Notes: generated by a model not told the origin, from the letters alone. A stretch of DNA of 64,000 nt from Struthio camelus (GCF_040807025.1 NC_090956.1:985017-1049016); one strand, 5' to 3'. Shown: positions 23,801 through 37,300, counted from the first letter of the stretch. Program-made: numbers and translations.

Positions 23801-26800
23801 GTGACCCTGGCTGACTCAGCAGGAGCCTCCCGATTAATCAGACCTGGGCTGTCCAGTCACCTGACTGACGCATTGTCCTTGTGTCTTGGGCCAGAGTCTG
23901 AGCTACCCTCAGCGAGTCCTCCACTGTGATCTCTTGGCTGCCGGCACTGTCAGCTGTAAGATACTCTGGCTGCCACCTCCCAGGCAGGTCATGATTCCTC
24001 TGGTCTCAGCAGACGTTTCACATGCCTCACTCTTCACAGCCACACAAGAGCAGAAACTGCTATATCACTACGCGATCTTGCAGCCCCTCCTTGCATTCCT
24101 CCTAGTATCTCTACTAAATAGCCAGCAGCAGCATGTTCTGCTCTAGCCATCCCAGTTCCTGGCCTTTCCCAAAGTCTAGCAAGTTCATGGATCAGCACAC
24201 TCTCCAGACAGCATCTGCAGCAGCAGGCCTACCGCACCAAGCGTTCAGCACCACAGCGCCAGCAATCCTGTGCCCTGCTCAGCACACAACGGGTGCCTGG
24301 TGTCACAGCAATGGCCCAGCCTGCAGTCAACAGCTGCACAGAGGAACTGCAATCATGGTGAGAAAGCTTTCTAGAGCAGGGTTTAGGGGAAGACTTGCAA
24401 AGCCACTTAGATGCTTAAGGAAGCACACAGCCAACCTAGTAGGAAGCATCTAAACAAGGTGTCTAATTCCCCTGAACTTCCATGGAAAGTATTATGCCAT
24501 TTTCTTAAGTTATGAAATTTATTTCATGGGATACCAAGAAGGGATTGGACAAACTTATGGATGAAAATACCATTGAAGACTATTAAATATGATAGTATGG
24601 ATGAGAAATCTGACACAGGATCTCTCTAAACCCATACCTGATAAGTCTAGGAGAGTACTCCAGGGCAAAGATCACTCTGAATTTATCCTGTAATTTTTCC
24701 CTAAGCAACAGTGGTGGGTCCTGTGTGAACAGAGGCCACAAGATTAGATTGATCTTTGACTCAATAGGACTGTTCTTCAGTAAATCTCTTTAAACACTTA
24801 TGTGCATCCTTAAGTACCCAAACAGCCTTGTAAGTGTGCCCTTTGTTCTTCCTCCTTTACACATAATATTTTATGGAAAAGGCTGAGTCACAAAAGTAAA
24901 GAGGAGAGAGATCTGTGGTCTGAAACCACGTGACTTTGAAGGCTAAAAAGGAAACTGAAATAACAGAACTAAACCTTGTTTCTTCAGCATCTGATAAGCA
25001 TCCCGGATTTTAACTTCCTGAGGAAACCAAACTGTCCAACTGAATATTATTTCTGTGACTCTTGACTTGACTTTTTCTGACGACCAGGCTCCATGGTACT
25101 GAAAAGAAAAAATTTAAAAAAGCAAAAAAGTTCATAACCAAACAGTGCCAGATACGACATACAGGTCTAGAGCCAAGTTGTTTACACGCAGAGATCATGT
25201 AGAAATGGATTCTTAACACATTATTCACAGCGCTGTCAGCTGCCTTATTCTGCAGTAGATGAAATAGTGTGGTATAGCTGCAGCTGTAAATAAGGCAAAT
25301 GCTATAAGTGTATGACAATTACATAGGCATTATAATATGACAATCAAAATGAAACCATTTCAAAGCTTCCCTGTTCAGTTATTATTTGAAACTGAAACCA
25401 AGAGTAGGTTTTTTTTTTTTATTTCAGTGAAAATAGTTCCGTGCTTGACTTTAAACATTCCTTTTAACCGTTTGCATTGCAAACGGCACAATGTCCTCAG
25501 CCATATTCAGGCAAATGAAAACTGAACAAACCTAGAAGTGAAAGTAATTCTCTTTTTTCAGCATCTAAATAGTTTCTCTGATCTCATTATTGCCTATGAG
25601 CACCCACTTTAATATATTATAAAAATATCTGGAATAGTGATAAAAATCACACATGAAATTCAAAATCACTACGCATTTTAAACTCATATAACACCCGTTC
25701 TGTCAAAATAGGAAGCAAAACTCTCCACAGTAATACCCTCTTTAAACATTGTTATTTCACTGAAATACCTATCCCAAACCTGGGATCAAGAGAAGAGTTT
25801 TACTGTTTGGCTTCATTTCCCCGAAATCATTGAAGCTCCTCTGCCATTGAGCTGACATAACATAATGGGAAATGAAGCCTTTACAAATGGTAAACGTGTA
25901 CCATACCCACTAAAAAGGAAATAGATTACTGAACTCCTAGAAGGGTATTTTAAAAACTCCCAGCTCTGCTATTTGATGCAAAGAGTGAGGTGTGAAGATC
26001 ATGCAGTGCCTGATACAATAGGAGTCCGTTTCTCGTCATTAAAGAAGCTATCAGAGCACCATAGGGCATTCACTCTGAACTCGCAGCTCACTTCAGTTTG
26101 AAAAGTTAAGTTCCCGTTTCTGCTCATTGCTTCTCTTCTCAGGAGGCAGAGATTACACTCGGGGGGCAAAGCGCTCCACAGCAGGGAGCAGGAATGAATG
26201 TATTCCAAGCTGGGGAAGTAGAGCAGCAGGAAGGGTCTTTGCAGTTTCCATGTCAGCTACAGGAGATCCTTTCCAACCTCACTTTTCACTCAGTGCTGTA
26301 ACTCCCGGGGCACGCACACTGGGGGCCCAGAGCCCACTATCTGACTGCTAAGACACTCTCAACAGAACTCCAAAGGGTGCTGCGCAAATGCACAACTCTT
26401 ATCACATGATCGTGGAGCAAGTGCTATACGAGTGCTGCTGAAGCCCAGTCCGCACTACCCCTATTTAATCTGAACCTGCCCAAGGAACAGGACCCAAACT
26501 CAGGCTAGCTTTTGGCATAAGCGAGCAACAAGAATAGTAGCCTGAGTGCAAGAGTCTGAGGACAGATCGTAAGAAAACATGGGAGAGGCCCTGAGCTGCT
26601 CCTGTCATCTCTATCCTCTGCCATTTCCCAGACCAGAGGGGCAAAGGGACCACAGGCTAAGGCGTAGCAAGAACAGTATCGGGCACCTCCAGAGTCTCTC
26701 ACTGTCCCAGTAGAGCTGGGAAAAAACAAAGAAAAAAGCTTCCTTTCCACAGGAAGAATTTGTAGAGAGAAAGGAGAGTAAACATTGCTGTATTCAGTCA

Positions 26801-29800
26801 GTTAGCAGCTGTGACCTACGAGACACAAAACACCTTCCTCACGCTCACATTTTCAGAGAGTGTGGCAAGATATTATTCAATGCTTTCTCCATTTCCTCCC
26901 TATCCCACACCCTTTCCCTGCTAACCTTAAAGGGAAATAAAAATTATTGCATCATTTGCAGGGAGATTTACATTCAACCTTTGCGCTTGGAAGCACAGAA
27001 CAACTACTCTGCTTCATTCAAAGTTTTCATATACCTTCTGAAATAAACAGTGTGTCATACTGTCTATATCCAGCATAACCACATCCACCTACCTTTGGGG
27101 AAAGCACTTTTATCAGTTCATTCAGAAACCTGAATTTTGCTATTTCACTGTGAAATCTTTCACCACAATTATTCACACAGGTCTCCAGCACCTGCAGAAA
27201 ATAAACTAGTATCAAACAGAAACCGTACACACAATTCTTAGGAGTTTTTTTTAAAAAAACTTTGCTACTAAGATAAGATATCTAAGAACTTTCTGGCAGC
27301 ACAACACAGACACACACTCAAGATACTGGGGAAGCTGTGCAGCAAGAATGTGCGTTTTCCCTTCAGCCAAATTTCTTAAGCAGCACATTTCTGCGTTACA
27401 TTGCTCTGTTCTCCCCATCACTAATAATTTTTGAACCCACTGATCCTGTGTGCAGACCACAGGCAAAACACCAAGAGCTGCAGACCACTGAAATACCTCA
27501 GCAGAACTACATGGGAAGGAAGAATAGCAAGTATTTCCTCTGTTATACCCTAGTTTCTATACTCATCATGCAATGAAATGTTAGAAGAGGTAGACACACA
27601 GACTCCGTCCTACAAACTACTTCCAGGTTATCACTGTCTCTCTTCGCATGTGGATGAAAGCACTTACAGTTAGAGCATGCAGAGCTTCCATCTCTTGAGG
27701 TGACTGTATCTTATGTGCCAGCAGCCTTGGTGCAAGCGATGGGCTGGAGAATAACAGAAGCAAGTCACACAATGCACAGATTCCCAAGAAAAACAAATGC
27801 TGTTAATTTTGTCCTGCAGAGAAGAGCAACTGCCACATTCACAACATGCCACATCACAGACACCTTTCCTCTGGCACAGGACTGACCTGGGGTATAGACA
27901 CACAAGGGACAAGACAGCATGAATTCAGGCAGCTCGTGCTACCCCACAGCTCTTGCTCCTTCTCAAAGGCACAGGACTGTCAACTGCAAGGTGGGGAAAG
28001 TCATAGTGGAGATACCACCCCTCTGAAAAGAATAGTTAATGCCACAGCTGTACCTGAGGTCACTTAGGACTTCTCTGCAAACACCACAGCTAAAATCATT
28101 ACCCACTTCTACAAACAGGCTGGTGAATGCACAGAAGGTAAACCCACCATCTCTAAGATTGCAAGGAGAGGAGCCTATTCCCATACGTTTAACCTCTTGC
28201 CAAGTTGTCATAAACATCTCGTTGCATGTAATCTACCCATTCCTGTACAGATACTTTCAAGAGTAACAGAGACCTGTGAGTGCTCCCAGCTTCCTCTCCA
28301 GGCTTCACAAAACTGCGGTTTACAGATCTCATTTCCCCCACGCAGCAATGAGATAAGCTCAGACCAGATACACAGCACAGCGCTAATACAAAGAACTGTC
28401 TGTCTACCTTACCCTTCTATGTCTGTGTTCACCTGGTCACAGAACCGCTGGATGCATTCCCAGTTTTCCTCAGGGATACTTGGGTCAGTGGCTTTATCTT
28501 ACACAGGCAGAAAAAGAAAAAAGAAAAATAGTCTCAGTGTGAGAGGTGTACAAGTGAGTGGCACAAGGCAGGAAACGGCTTAGACGTGAGACGGGCTATC
28601 AGCTGCTTAAAGGAGACAAATGGGAGACACAGGACAAGCAGGAAACAGCTATTACTAATATCTGCTTAAAAGCACAGCACTGAGTCCACACTTAGAGAGT
28701 CAAAGACAGGCATCATCTGAGATGTTGAAAGCAATAACGGCGTGATGTTGCTTTTAGCACAAAGCACGTGAAACTTAAAATGCTGTGAGGGGCAGCTCTC
28801 CCAGGGTAGGTCACACACCTCGCCGTGCTGGGACACAGGCATGGCGCAGCGCTCTGCAACAGGGCTAAGCTTCTTGTGCTGCCCCGGGGCTGGTCCCCCA
28901 CTGTGCCTGCACAGCTCAGTCAGGGGAAACATTCGTTTTTTAGCTGGATTAGTTCCCCAAACCAGTGTGCAAACAGCTGTGCCAGGACTGGGGGGGCAAG
29001 GTCAGACACGAGGCAGGGTAGTACAAGTGGAAGGGGAGCAGGAGAGACGGAGCAGGTTAAGGTGACATTGGCATTTGTTAGCACCTCCTGCCACCCACAT
29101 AGCGATGGCCACGCTGCCTCCGTTCCACAAACGGAGCTCAGAACAGGCTCCTTTGCGCTGCAGAGGAGACACTCTCCCCTGAACCACCAGCAGATGAACA
29201 CTATTATACTGCTTACCCAGCGGTCCACCAACCCCTTACACATCTCCAGGGCAGGCAAAGCCCCGTTTGTTCAGAGCAGGCTGCTCTCGTTTCTCAGCCA
29301 CACTCACACCTGGTACAAGGGGGCACAGCTCCACCCGCCAGCCAAATTGGGCAAAACGTCAGGAATCGCCCCTTGCCCACCACCCCGTGGAGGAGCAGGG
29401 CCCAAAGCAGCAGTCACCTTCGCGAGGCCCTGCTATCCAGCCCGCTGGTTGAAGGTTGCCCAGCCAGCAGCCCCCAGAAGCAGCTCCTCCACCCCAAGCC
29501 GCTTCCCTGGCCAGCTCGCGCTCCCAGGAGCACCTGGAGCTGCCGCGGCCCCGCGACGCCCACACATCCGCAGGGAGCAGCGCGGCTGCCGACGCCGGCA
29601 TGGCCCCAGCTCTCTTTTTCACCTCCAGAGCAGACTTCCTCCCAGCAGAGCTGACGGCGAGCGGCAGGAGGAGTCGTTTGCCTGCGCGTTGCCTTGGCAC
29701 ACACGCAAGACCAAAGGCGGCGGCACAGCAAACGCGCGCCAAGGTTCGAGGGTCGTCCTTGGGGTAAGGGGATGCCAACGAGCAGCGAAGCTGCCAACCT

Positions 29801-30183
29801 TGGCCCAAACCTGCCGGGACGACGACGACCCTCGCCCAAACCCACAGGGATGCTGCCAAGCTCCACCTGGACCCGCGGGGACACCGTCGACCTCCACCTA
29901 GACCCGCGGGGACGCCACCGACCCTGGCCCAAGCCGGCGGGGATGCCTGGCCGGGCTGAGGACGGACGTGGCCGGTCTGCCTTTGGGCCGAGGCGCCGGA
30001 CCCGACCCCGGCAGCCGAGGGGCTCAGCCCGCTCCGGAGGCCCTGCCGGCGGCGGCGCGGCGCTCCGAGCAGACCGCGGGGCTGACGGTGCAGCCCCGGT
30101 CCTGGTCCTGGCCCACCGACCCCGCTCCCCGCCGCGACCCCGCACTCACTGAGCCACCGCTCCAGCTCCCGCGGCCCGGCCAT
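11802..30183 (-). CDS. GGA2: Golgi-associated gamma-adaptin-ear ARF-binding protein 2 (complete, 17 exons)
   Basis: GGA2 is a monomeric clathrin adaptor of the trans-Golgi network that sorts cargo such as mannose-6-phosphate receptors towards endosomes. Exons (minus strand): 30183-30150, 28497-28413, 27743-27668, 27191-27093, 25098-24975, 23293-23190, 22017-21937, 20987-20850, 19670-19589, 17521-17405, 16337-16170, 15903-15851, 15581-15430, 14639-14470, 13492-13323, 12633-12523, 11912-11802. They join in phase to 624 residues (human 613). Order: VHS domain (about 10-145; HKIQSPQEMEAL, FRFLNELIKVLSPK), GAT domain (about 155-285; LLARLLKSNHSEDLQAANRL), variable hinge (about 286-485) with a clathrin-box-like LIDFSE near 327, and gamma-ear (about 486-624; LPAFSPFLPPAVISQVLL). 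LTVYDQNGF and LQPAS agree with GGA2 rather than GGA1 or GGA3. The start ATG lies in a CpG island and gives a shorter N-terminus than human. The exon 5 donor (GTTTAG) is weak. Confidence 0.96.
22640..22725 (+). mobile_element. Possible tRNA-derived SINE remnant
   Basis: The stretch CCAGTAGTTAAGGCATTAAT, then GGGATACAGGAGATGCAAGC and CTCAAGCCCC, resembles the head of tRNA-derived amniote SINEs (consensus type: TAGTGGTTAAGGCA ... GGTTCAAGCCC). The A- and B-box positions and spacing fit a pol III promoter. It lies antisense in GGA2 intron 6. It is not a functional tRNA gene, because the arms do not pair well. Confidence 0.45.
25468..25486. repeat. Perfect 9-bp inverted repeat with 1-bp centre
   Basis: CCGTTTGCA and TGCAAACGG flank a single T in GGA2 intron 4. 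The symmetry is perfect over 18 bases. It could be a dimeric transcription-factor site or chance. Confidence 0.85.
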
Positions 30184-30350
30184 GGGCGCCGGCTGCCGCC
30201 GCTCCCCGCTGCGCCGTTCCGCTCCGCTGCGTGCTGCGCCCGCCCTCGGGGCCGCCCCGCGGGGCGGCGGCGGCGCGGCCCCCCCGGCGCCCCCGCAGCC
30301 CCGGGCGCGCTGCCGGCGGCGGCGCACGCTCCCTCCCAGCAGCGCCTCAG
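29430..30350 (-). promoter_or_regulatory. CpG-island promoter region of GGA2
   Basis: A GC/CpG-rich block spans GGA2 exon 1 (30183-30150), the start of intron 1, and about 170 bp upstream. It ends abruptly in AT-rich sequence at the predicted EARS2 3' end. No TATA box is evident. A degenerate 31-bp minisatellite lies within it. Confidence 0.75.
29801..29947. repeat. Degenerate ~31-bp minisatellite, about five units
   Basis: Units start near 29801, 29832, 29862, 29893 and 29925. They share the pattern TGGCCCAAACC or TCCACCTGGACCC, then GCGGGGAC and a CGACC-like end. The array lies in GGA2 intron 1 inside the CpG island. It produces a repeated peptide pattern in a non-genic minus-strand open frame. 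Confidence 0.7.
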
Positions 30351-30404
30351 CTATGCGAATATTAACCCTATCAGTATATAAAGGTGTATCTACATACAAA
30401 TACG

Positions 30405-30410
30405 TTTATT
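30405..30410 (-). terminator. EARS2: Predicted distal poly(A) signal of EARS2
   Basis: AATAAA on the minus strand is followed by TTTGTATGT, a plausible downstream element. Cleavage would fall near 30385-30395, about 200 bp from the GGA2 start codon. Confidence 0.5.
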
Positions 30411-30555
30411 CTATATGAGTGAACGTGGAACGCACTCAGACACAATGCTCATGAGGACGCAAGCACACGTACGCAGCCGTTTCTGGAAAATAGACTTCAG
30501 AGCCCCGGAGAGCCTCCTTCGCACCACTCAAACAACAGGGGAAAAGCCCACAGGT

Positions 30556-30561
30556 TTTATT
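30556..30561 (-). terminator. EARS2: Predicted proximal poly(A) signal of EARS2
   Basis: A second AATAAA on the minus strand, about 150 nt nearer the stop codon. The downstream region is less T/G-rich, so this site is the weaker candidate. Confidence 0.35.
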
Positions 30562-31327
30562 ATAGCATGGAGTTACAGACTATCGACACGGAACGTCATT
30601 GTAAAATATCCCTGCCTTTTTTTCCTCCTCCATTACCGGGCAGAGGGACACATACAGGGGAAAGAATTAAATAAAAAGGAGAGATGCATCATCACCCATC
30701 CAAAAGAGGAAAAACAAACCTACCGGTGGGGATATTTTTAGCCGAACTACACATGACAAATGCAGTTCACAGGGACAAGCAGCCAAGGGCTCTCCCCTAT
30801 ATGGTCCTCCTCACACAGGCTGGCAGGATACAGTGCAGTGGTTAAGAGGGCATTAGCTCTTCACCCCTGAAGCCTCTCCTTCTGCCATTTGCTGGGGACC
30901 TATCAGTTGTGACTGCAGCTCCCCCGGTTGTGAGGCCCCCTCCAAAAAGAGACCGATTGCTTGAGAAAAACCATGCTGGTATCAGAAATAACATAGTTGC
31001 TCTCCACATGGTCTGGATCTGAACGTGAAAGGCAGGTAAAAATCTTTTTATCCCAATCTGAAAATCAGGTTGTTTCCACAGGAGGAAAGCACAAGGGCAG
31101 ACTTAAATCCGTACTTAGTTCCTCTCCTGTATAAACTGTCTTATGCTTAAGTGTAGATAGATACAGACCTGGAAAAGTCATGGTGACACCTGCTTGGTCC
31201 AAAGCCCAAATCATCTGATCAAAGATAATCATACTGTGACAGCAACATATGGGTCTAGGACAACGACCCGTGGTGCCTACATCATCTGAATCCCAGGGAT
31301 GGCTGCTGGTGTCATTTCTGTCTCTTA

Positions 31328-34300
31328 TTAGCTAGATAGTGCTTTGTGCATCCTTTCACACACTTCCGCGGGTCCCAAAGTCACCATCATTTCAGCAACG
31401 CTTGGTCCGTGCTGAAAACACACAAGAAGTCATTATACAAATGGAAACTTAAACTTTGCAGTACAAGTTTATGCATCATTATACAGGAAATGACAAAGTG
31501 ATTAGTTATCAGATTGCTGTTAGATCACGAGTAGGATTGTTACGAGCAGTCTAAAGACAAGATTCAATTTCTTTTTTTCCTCCCTGAAGTAAAATGCTCA
31601 GTATAGGTCAAACTGAACTAAAAGGATTGATACCAGAGGATAAGCCAGAGTTAGGCTTTTGAGAACATGTTTCATAAAACTTGTTTTTGAAGCTCGTAAA
31701 AACATTTTGCAGAGAGAGAAACATTTTGCATTGCACGCAAGAACCTAGTTTTGCCCAAAGCCTATAGCCTTGCCAACACTCTTTACAGCTGATCTAGGGT
31801 TGTTTCTAACTTCAGATTTGTAACTGCACGTACGTGCTTTGATAACTCCTGCTTTTCTGAAACTTTCAGAATTTCTTCATATCATCACATTCATCCATAA
31901 CAGCAACTGATGTAAATTCGTGCAAGATGACCAGACCAAATACCAACATTCTGCAATCACAGAGAAGATGGCTGCTAAAAGACCAGAAGGTCTCAGTCTC
32001 AGAACTTTTATTTTATTTTTTACCTGCTTTCCAGTGAGCGCCAAGCGAAGGAGCTTCATCATGCTGCTGTATGTAGTCTCTCTAGTTTGCTTCTGGAGGC
32101 TTTTCAGGTCTTTGTTCAACTCCTCCACAGTCAAAACAGCTGCCTGCCTTGTCATGAGCCTTAGGGAAGGAAGATATCCCGACAATCTGCTGACATACAG
32201 GACAGAGGATTCCTACCCTGGAATCCCAGCAGGAGTTATCCCAATGAAAATGCTGAACGCAAGTAAACAAATGTCTTAGAGGACTACCAGCTACCTCAGA
32301 CTGATTTGCAAAATCTTCTGGCAACGGCAACAGTTTAAGGTATGTTTTCCTGCCCTGTGTTCCTATTCTGTGTTATGGCGCTGCCTCTGCTCACAGCTGT
32401 GTTGGAGATGCACACGGGTATACCTGTAGGTTGGCAGGTGGGGCCGCTTTAATTTTACATTGGTGCTAAAGACTTTGCCTTGTGAAACCATAACTTTAAC
32501 CTAGTTCAGTCTCATGTTACCACACAAACTCCACTGTGCTTCACGCTTCACAAAAATCTAGAAGTGACAGTTCTTGCCTGAGAGCATTAATGGGAGCTTT
32601 CCTGCTAGCAAGCAGCCTTTCAATTAAAAAGGCACAAAATTTCTCACCCATTGTTAACTACAGCACATTCTAAAGTAAAGCAAAATAAATAAAAATTATA
32701 ACCATTTCCAATATCTGTATAGCAGCCAAGCAGGAAAACTCTGGGGTGAACAGATGGGTGGGCAGGGAGGGAGCTGGAAGGAGACACTTACCCTGTGACT
32801 AGTTTTCCTATTTCATCAGCTTCTGCAGAAATAGTTTGTAGCTGCTCTCGGGACACAGAGGGCCTAACCCACAAGTAAGAATAATCAGATGACACCAGGT
32901 TTTTCAGGAGACTGATGTGGCCCTGGAGAAAGAAAGCAAAGCTGTCAAGACCGAGGGTTAAGCTGCAGGGGAGAAAAGAAGGAAACTAATTCTGCCTGAA
33001 CTTTACAGACAGTTAAAAGGGAGTCCAAACACACCACCGCTTTGTGCTTTGTACGTGCTCAGAAGAAACGTGAAAGCTGACATTTAGCCTGCTTAGTTTT
33101 TTCACACCCTCAACTAACTGGTGTGAACAGGGGTAGGAAAAAAGCCCAAAGGGCTGCTGTACCAGAACTGTAGGACCACACGCAAGCTGACTCAGAGTTA
33201 GTCCTGGGAAGTGGCTCGCCACATTCATCTGCTAGTTCTCGTGCAACAAGTAGGAAGTCACATGTTTAACCCAGACTCTGCTGCCATAGCAAAATCTTCA
33301 CGTTGTAACAGATGAGGTCTTTTCCTGCCTTATAAAGGATGCTTTATTCTTCAAAAAAAATTCCCCAGATAATACAGTAGCATCCCAGAGGAGACTGGAA
33401 AACAGCTGGGCTCACCCTCTTTCCTGGCACTGGAAAGAGCCACAGGATCTTCTATCCTCTTTACAGCCTGCACTCTGCCACTTGCTTGAGATCAGGACTC
33501 TGAATTCACAAATCCCACTAGTTTAACACTAAGAGTTACACCACTTTTGAAAAGAAGTTGCTTCCATTTTGCTTTCAAAGCATGGAACAGCAGCAAAGGA
33601 GAAGTGCCTTATGCTACCCAGTCAACACAAGCTAGAGAAGAGCAGTCTCTTTGTACAACAGGCCCCCTCAGCGCTCACCCTTTCCACCATCGGCAAGCCA
33701 CATCCTCAACTACATGAGGTCTTTTGGCACAGCCAAAAGACTAAGCGAAGTTAGCATCCCCCCTACTTGGGTACCAGTAGGGCCACGCCTTTTGGGTCCC
33801 CCAAACCAAGAGGGATGCTGAGAAGCTGCAGACTGTCTCCAATAGAGGGCTACTAAGAGGGCATGGTGCCTGGCACCACGTGACTGGTGAAAAGAGGTGG
33901 AAGAACCTGGGCCTTTTTAGGCTGACAAATGATACTAAGGGGGGGGGATCTCACAGCAGCCTACATGGGCTTGAAGGATAGTTACAAAGACAATGGAACC
34001 AAACTCTTCCTGGTAGCAGCACACGGTAAAACACAAGCAATGGCTACAAGCTGTAGCCTGGAAGGTTCAGACTAGACACGAGGAAAAGCTTCTTCACTAG
34101 GAGGGATAGCACAGCACTAGGACACCCAGAGAGATGGTGGGACCCATCCTTAGAAGTTTTCAAGGCTCAGCTACAGGGAGCTCTCTGCTAGCTCAGCAGC
34201 ATGCACACAGTTACCTGAACTGCCAGTGACAGCCATTTGCTGTTTACAACAGCCCTTTGCTATCTGCAGGCCACAGCGCTTCAGAGCTCAGATCAAAGCA

Positions 34301-37300
34301 ATGCCGAGAAACCAGATAAGTCTTCATTGAGGAATCCTACAAAATCTCTGCTCCCCATTCTCCAGTCATCCCCAAAATGGCAGCACAATGTTACCATTTT
34401 TCATACTTTTCTCAGCAGAAGCACTCGCTCCACATAATCCTTTTCTAGAACATCTTTATCCACACGTTGATCCCCAAAGGCATGCTCCACCAGCAACTGC
34501 AACTCTCTAACTAACTTCTGTCGTAGCCCCTCATTCTCGATATGGCGGGTGAGGTGAATCCTGTAACAAAGAACAAAACTGCTTGTGGTCTTCCTTGGGT
34601 CAGACTGAATCTCATCATCTCAGCCTCACAACATTTACCAATTAAATCTGTAGAACTGTTAGAAAAGCAACATTAAACCCAGGATAGACATTTGAAAACA
34701 AAGTCTTAAGCTCTAATACACCACACGGAAAGATGTGGTACCTCTTTGCTGCATGACATCCTAGTAAGGCATGCAAGTATTTCTAGAAGTACCTTCTGGA
34801 AGTGTTGCCTGTTTTTAGAAGTTATTTTCCATGTAAACTTAAGAGCTTGCATTCTGTTTACAGATCATCTGCCTAGGTTGCCACAGCATACGTGACACCA
34901 CTGTCCTAGCATAACACAGGAGGGGAGACAACCAAGGAAAGGCACAAGCAGGAATGACATGTAGCACAGCAAAGAAAGCCACAGTTGGAGGATCAAGCAC
35001 TGGGATCAGATAAACAGAATCACCAGACAAAGCCAAGTGCTAGTAGGAAATTCTTGCTGATCTATAGACTAGCAAGTTTTAAAGTTACTACTGATAGTAA
35101 TACCTGCTGAATTCTGGGAGTTTTTCAAGATCCAGTAGGGCAGAATGGGTCGTAATTCTGCCTATTTCAAACTGCAAGATCAGCTCCTCCAAAGTCCTCC
35201 CCATCTGATTCTCTGCAAAATAATCCAACAAGGGTATAACAACCATTCACTGTCCTGCACAGAACTAGCATCACTGCTTTTCATTATAAATTTCAAGTTC
35301 AGTGCTGGCGCTGCAGCACGCTAAAGGAACAAGTGACAAAGGAGGGCTATTTTTCACAGCGCTAATAGGAAGCAGGGACACACCTAGGTGAATAGAAAAG
35401 AACTTGGAGCAGGCATACCCAGGAAGCTGCCCTCTGAACAAGAACATGCTCTGCTAACTACTGGTGAGGAACTAGAAACCGGGACATTCTGGTTGGCTCT
35501 ATTACACTATTACACTCTTCAGTGAAACACCTCTTGCATCATTCAGCCCAACAGAAGAAACACTCACAGCCAGGAAGCTTCACTGCCCAGGAAAGGTTTA
35601 ATTCCCAAGCATAGTTCCTGAAATACAAGTTAATTTGTGATCCCTACACAGCAAGGGCAACAACAGGAGTAATTGACTCAACTCCTCACAGTCTTTCAGG
35701 TTAAACAAGCAGCGTGGAAGATTTAACACGTTATACCGCAATTACTAATCACAGAACAGAATTTTCCCCCAAGAGTTTGCAGGGAGCTGCCTACCTACAG
35801 CCTCTTCACCTTCAGAGATGAAAGTTGTCCCAAGTGGAAACCTGCCAGGCATCATACTCAACTTAAATGGCTTCACAGAAATAGAAAGATTCCCACCGTT
35901 CCAGTGCACCATCCAGTCTCCCACAGCAGCTCTGCAAAAGCACTGGTGGCATTTCAGTGACAGAAGCACATTCAGGTTGGTTGCTTGACATCCATTCTCT
36001 GATTCCTTCAAGTACTGTCCAAGTTACTAGAATAAATCTAACCCTTTCCCCCAAAACAGCATCAAGGAGTATCCTAGCAGACACCAAGTCTGTTTTGATT
36101 ACCTGCAAATCCAGAGCCACAGTGGGTTATAATGTCCAGCAGAGCCTCTGGCAAGTAGCCATCCTGAGCAAAACGTTCCAGAAAGATGTCCCCCTGCCTT
36201 TTGGACAGTTTACCACCGTCTTTGTTCAGAAGCAGCGGGAGGTGACAAAACTGAGGAGGATCCCAGCCAAAGGCTCTGTAGAGAAGGAGGTGCTTGGATG
36301 TTGAAGTAAGCCATTCAGTTCCACGCAAAACATGGCTGATTCCCATGTAATGGTCATCCACCACATTTGCCAGGTGGTAAGTGGGGAAGCCATCCCCTTT
36401 GAGAATCACTGGATCACCTTCCACATCAGCCACTTCATGCTTGCTCCAGCCATAGACCAGGTCCTGGAAGGGCTCCACACCCTTCTCGAGCCGGAAGCGG
36501 ACTACCCAATCAAAGCCTTGTGACAGCTTCTCAGCCACTTCTTTGGATGTTAGGTGCCGACACCGGTTGTCATACCTTTGAGACAGGAGAATGAACATCT
36601 CCGTTCCATACAGGCCAATCCCCTCTGACCCTTCTTCCATTCTCAAATCAGCTACATGAACTCTAAATCGATTCCTAAATTGTAGCTTTAATCCTAAATC
36701 TGCCCACTATGTGTCCAGTCAAATCACTTCACCTCTGTAAGGTCACTCCCCTAAACATGCAAAAGGGTTTTGTTGTCTTCTCCTCCTCCTGAACAGCAGG
36801 TCTGTGAATACTCACCAGTTATGCTTATTATCCATTGCAAAAACGGGGAGAAGCACCCAATAGACTTAACGCTCATTACTTGGACTTTAGCTTTGGCTGT
36901 TTCCCCTAAAGTGAAAGTGCAAACATGAGCTAAACTGCTGTACTGCTCTTGTCTTCGGCCACTCACTGCCTCTAAAGGGCAGTGATACTACAATCCCATT
37001 GCTGCACAATTCTTCATTAGTTTTTGTAAAAATGAAGCACAGAGGCAACTGCTCAGTTGAAAAGGAATCCCTACCGTGGGGTTTGCTGATTCCTCAAAGC
37101 TTCCTTCTTCAGCAGTTCCAGGCGCTGAGGGGTACAAAAGCAGCGATAAGCTGCACCTTTCTCCAAAAGCACTTCACTGGCTCTCTTATAAAGATCAAGT
37201 CTGTGTGACTGCTGGTAGGGTCCAAAAGAACCACCTCGGCGAGGACTCTCATCAGGTGGAATACCTGAAACATCAACGTGACGGGATTTAAAAAGTCCTC

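Larger units (their letters stand above)
30385..31327 (-). other. EARS2: Probable 3'UTR of EARS2
   Basis: This sequence follows the EARS2 stop codon on the minus strand. Two canonical AATAAA signals lie on the minus strand at 30561-30556 and 30410-30405. The distal one is followed by a T/G-rich stretch within 25 nt. The 3'UTR is therefore about 780-940 nt. Confidence 0.6.

Noticed and set aside
28825-30399. Open frames of 358 (plus) and 346 (minus) codons over the GGA2 island
   Set aside because: Non-conserved low-complexity translation of a CpG island and a 31-bp tandem repeat; only the short GGA2 exon 1 (30183-30150) is real coding sequence here.
30830-30910. MIR-head-like stretch in the EARS2 3'UTR (CAGTGCAGTGGTTAAGAG)
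   Set aside because: Resemblance is limited to about 20 bases, and the following sequence does not continue as a MIR.
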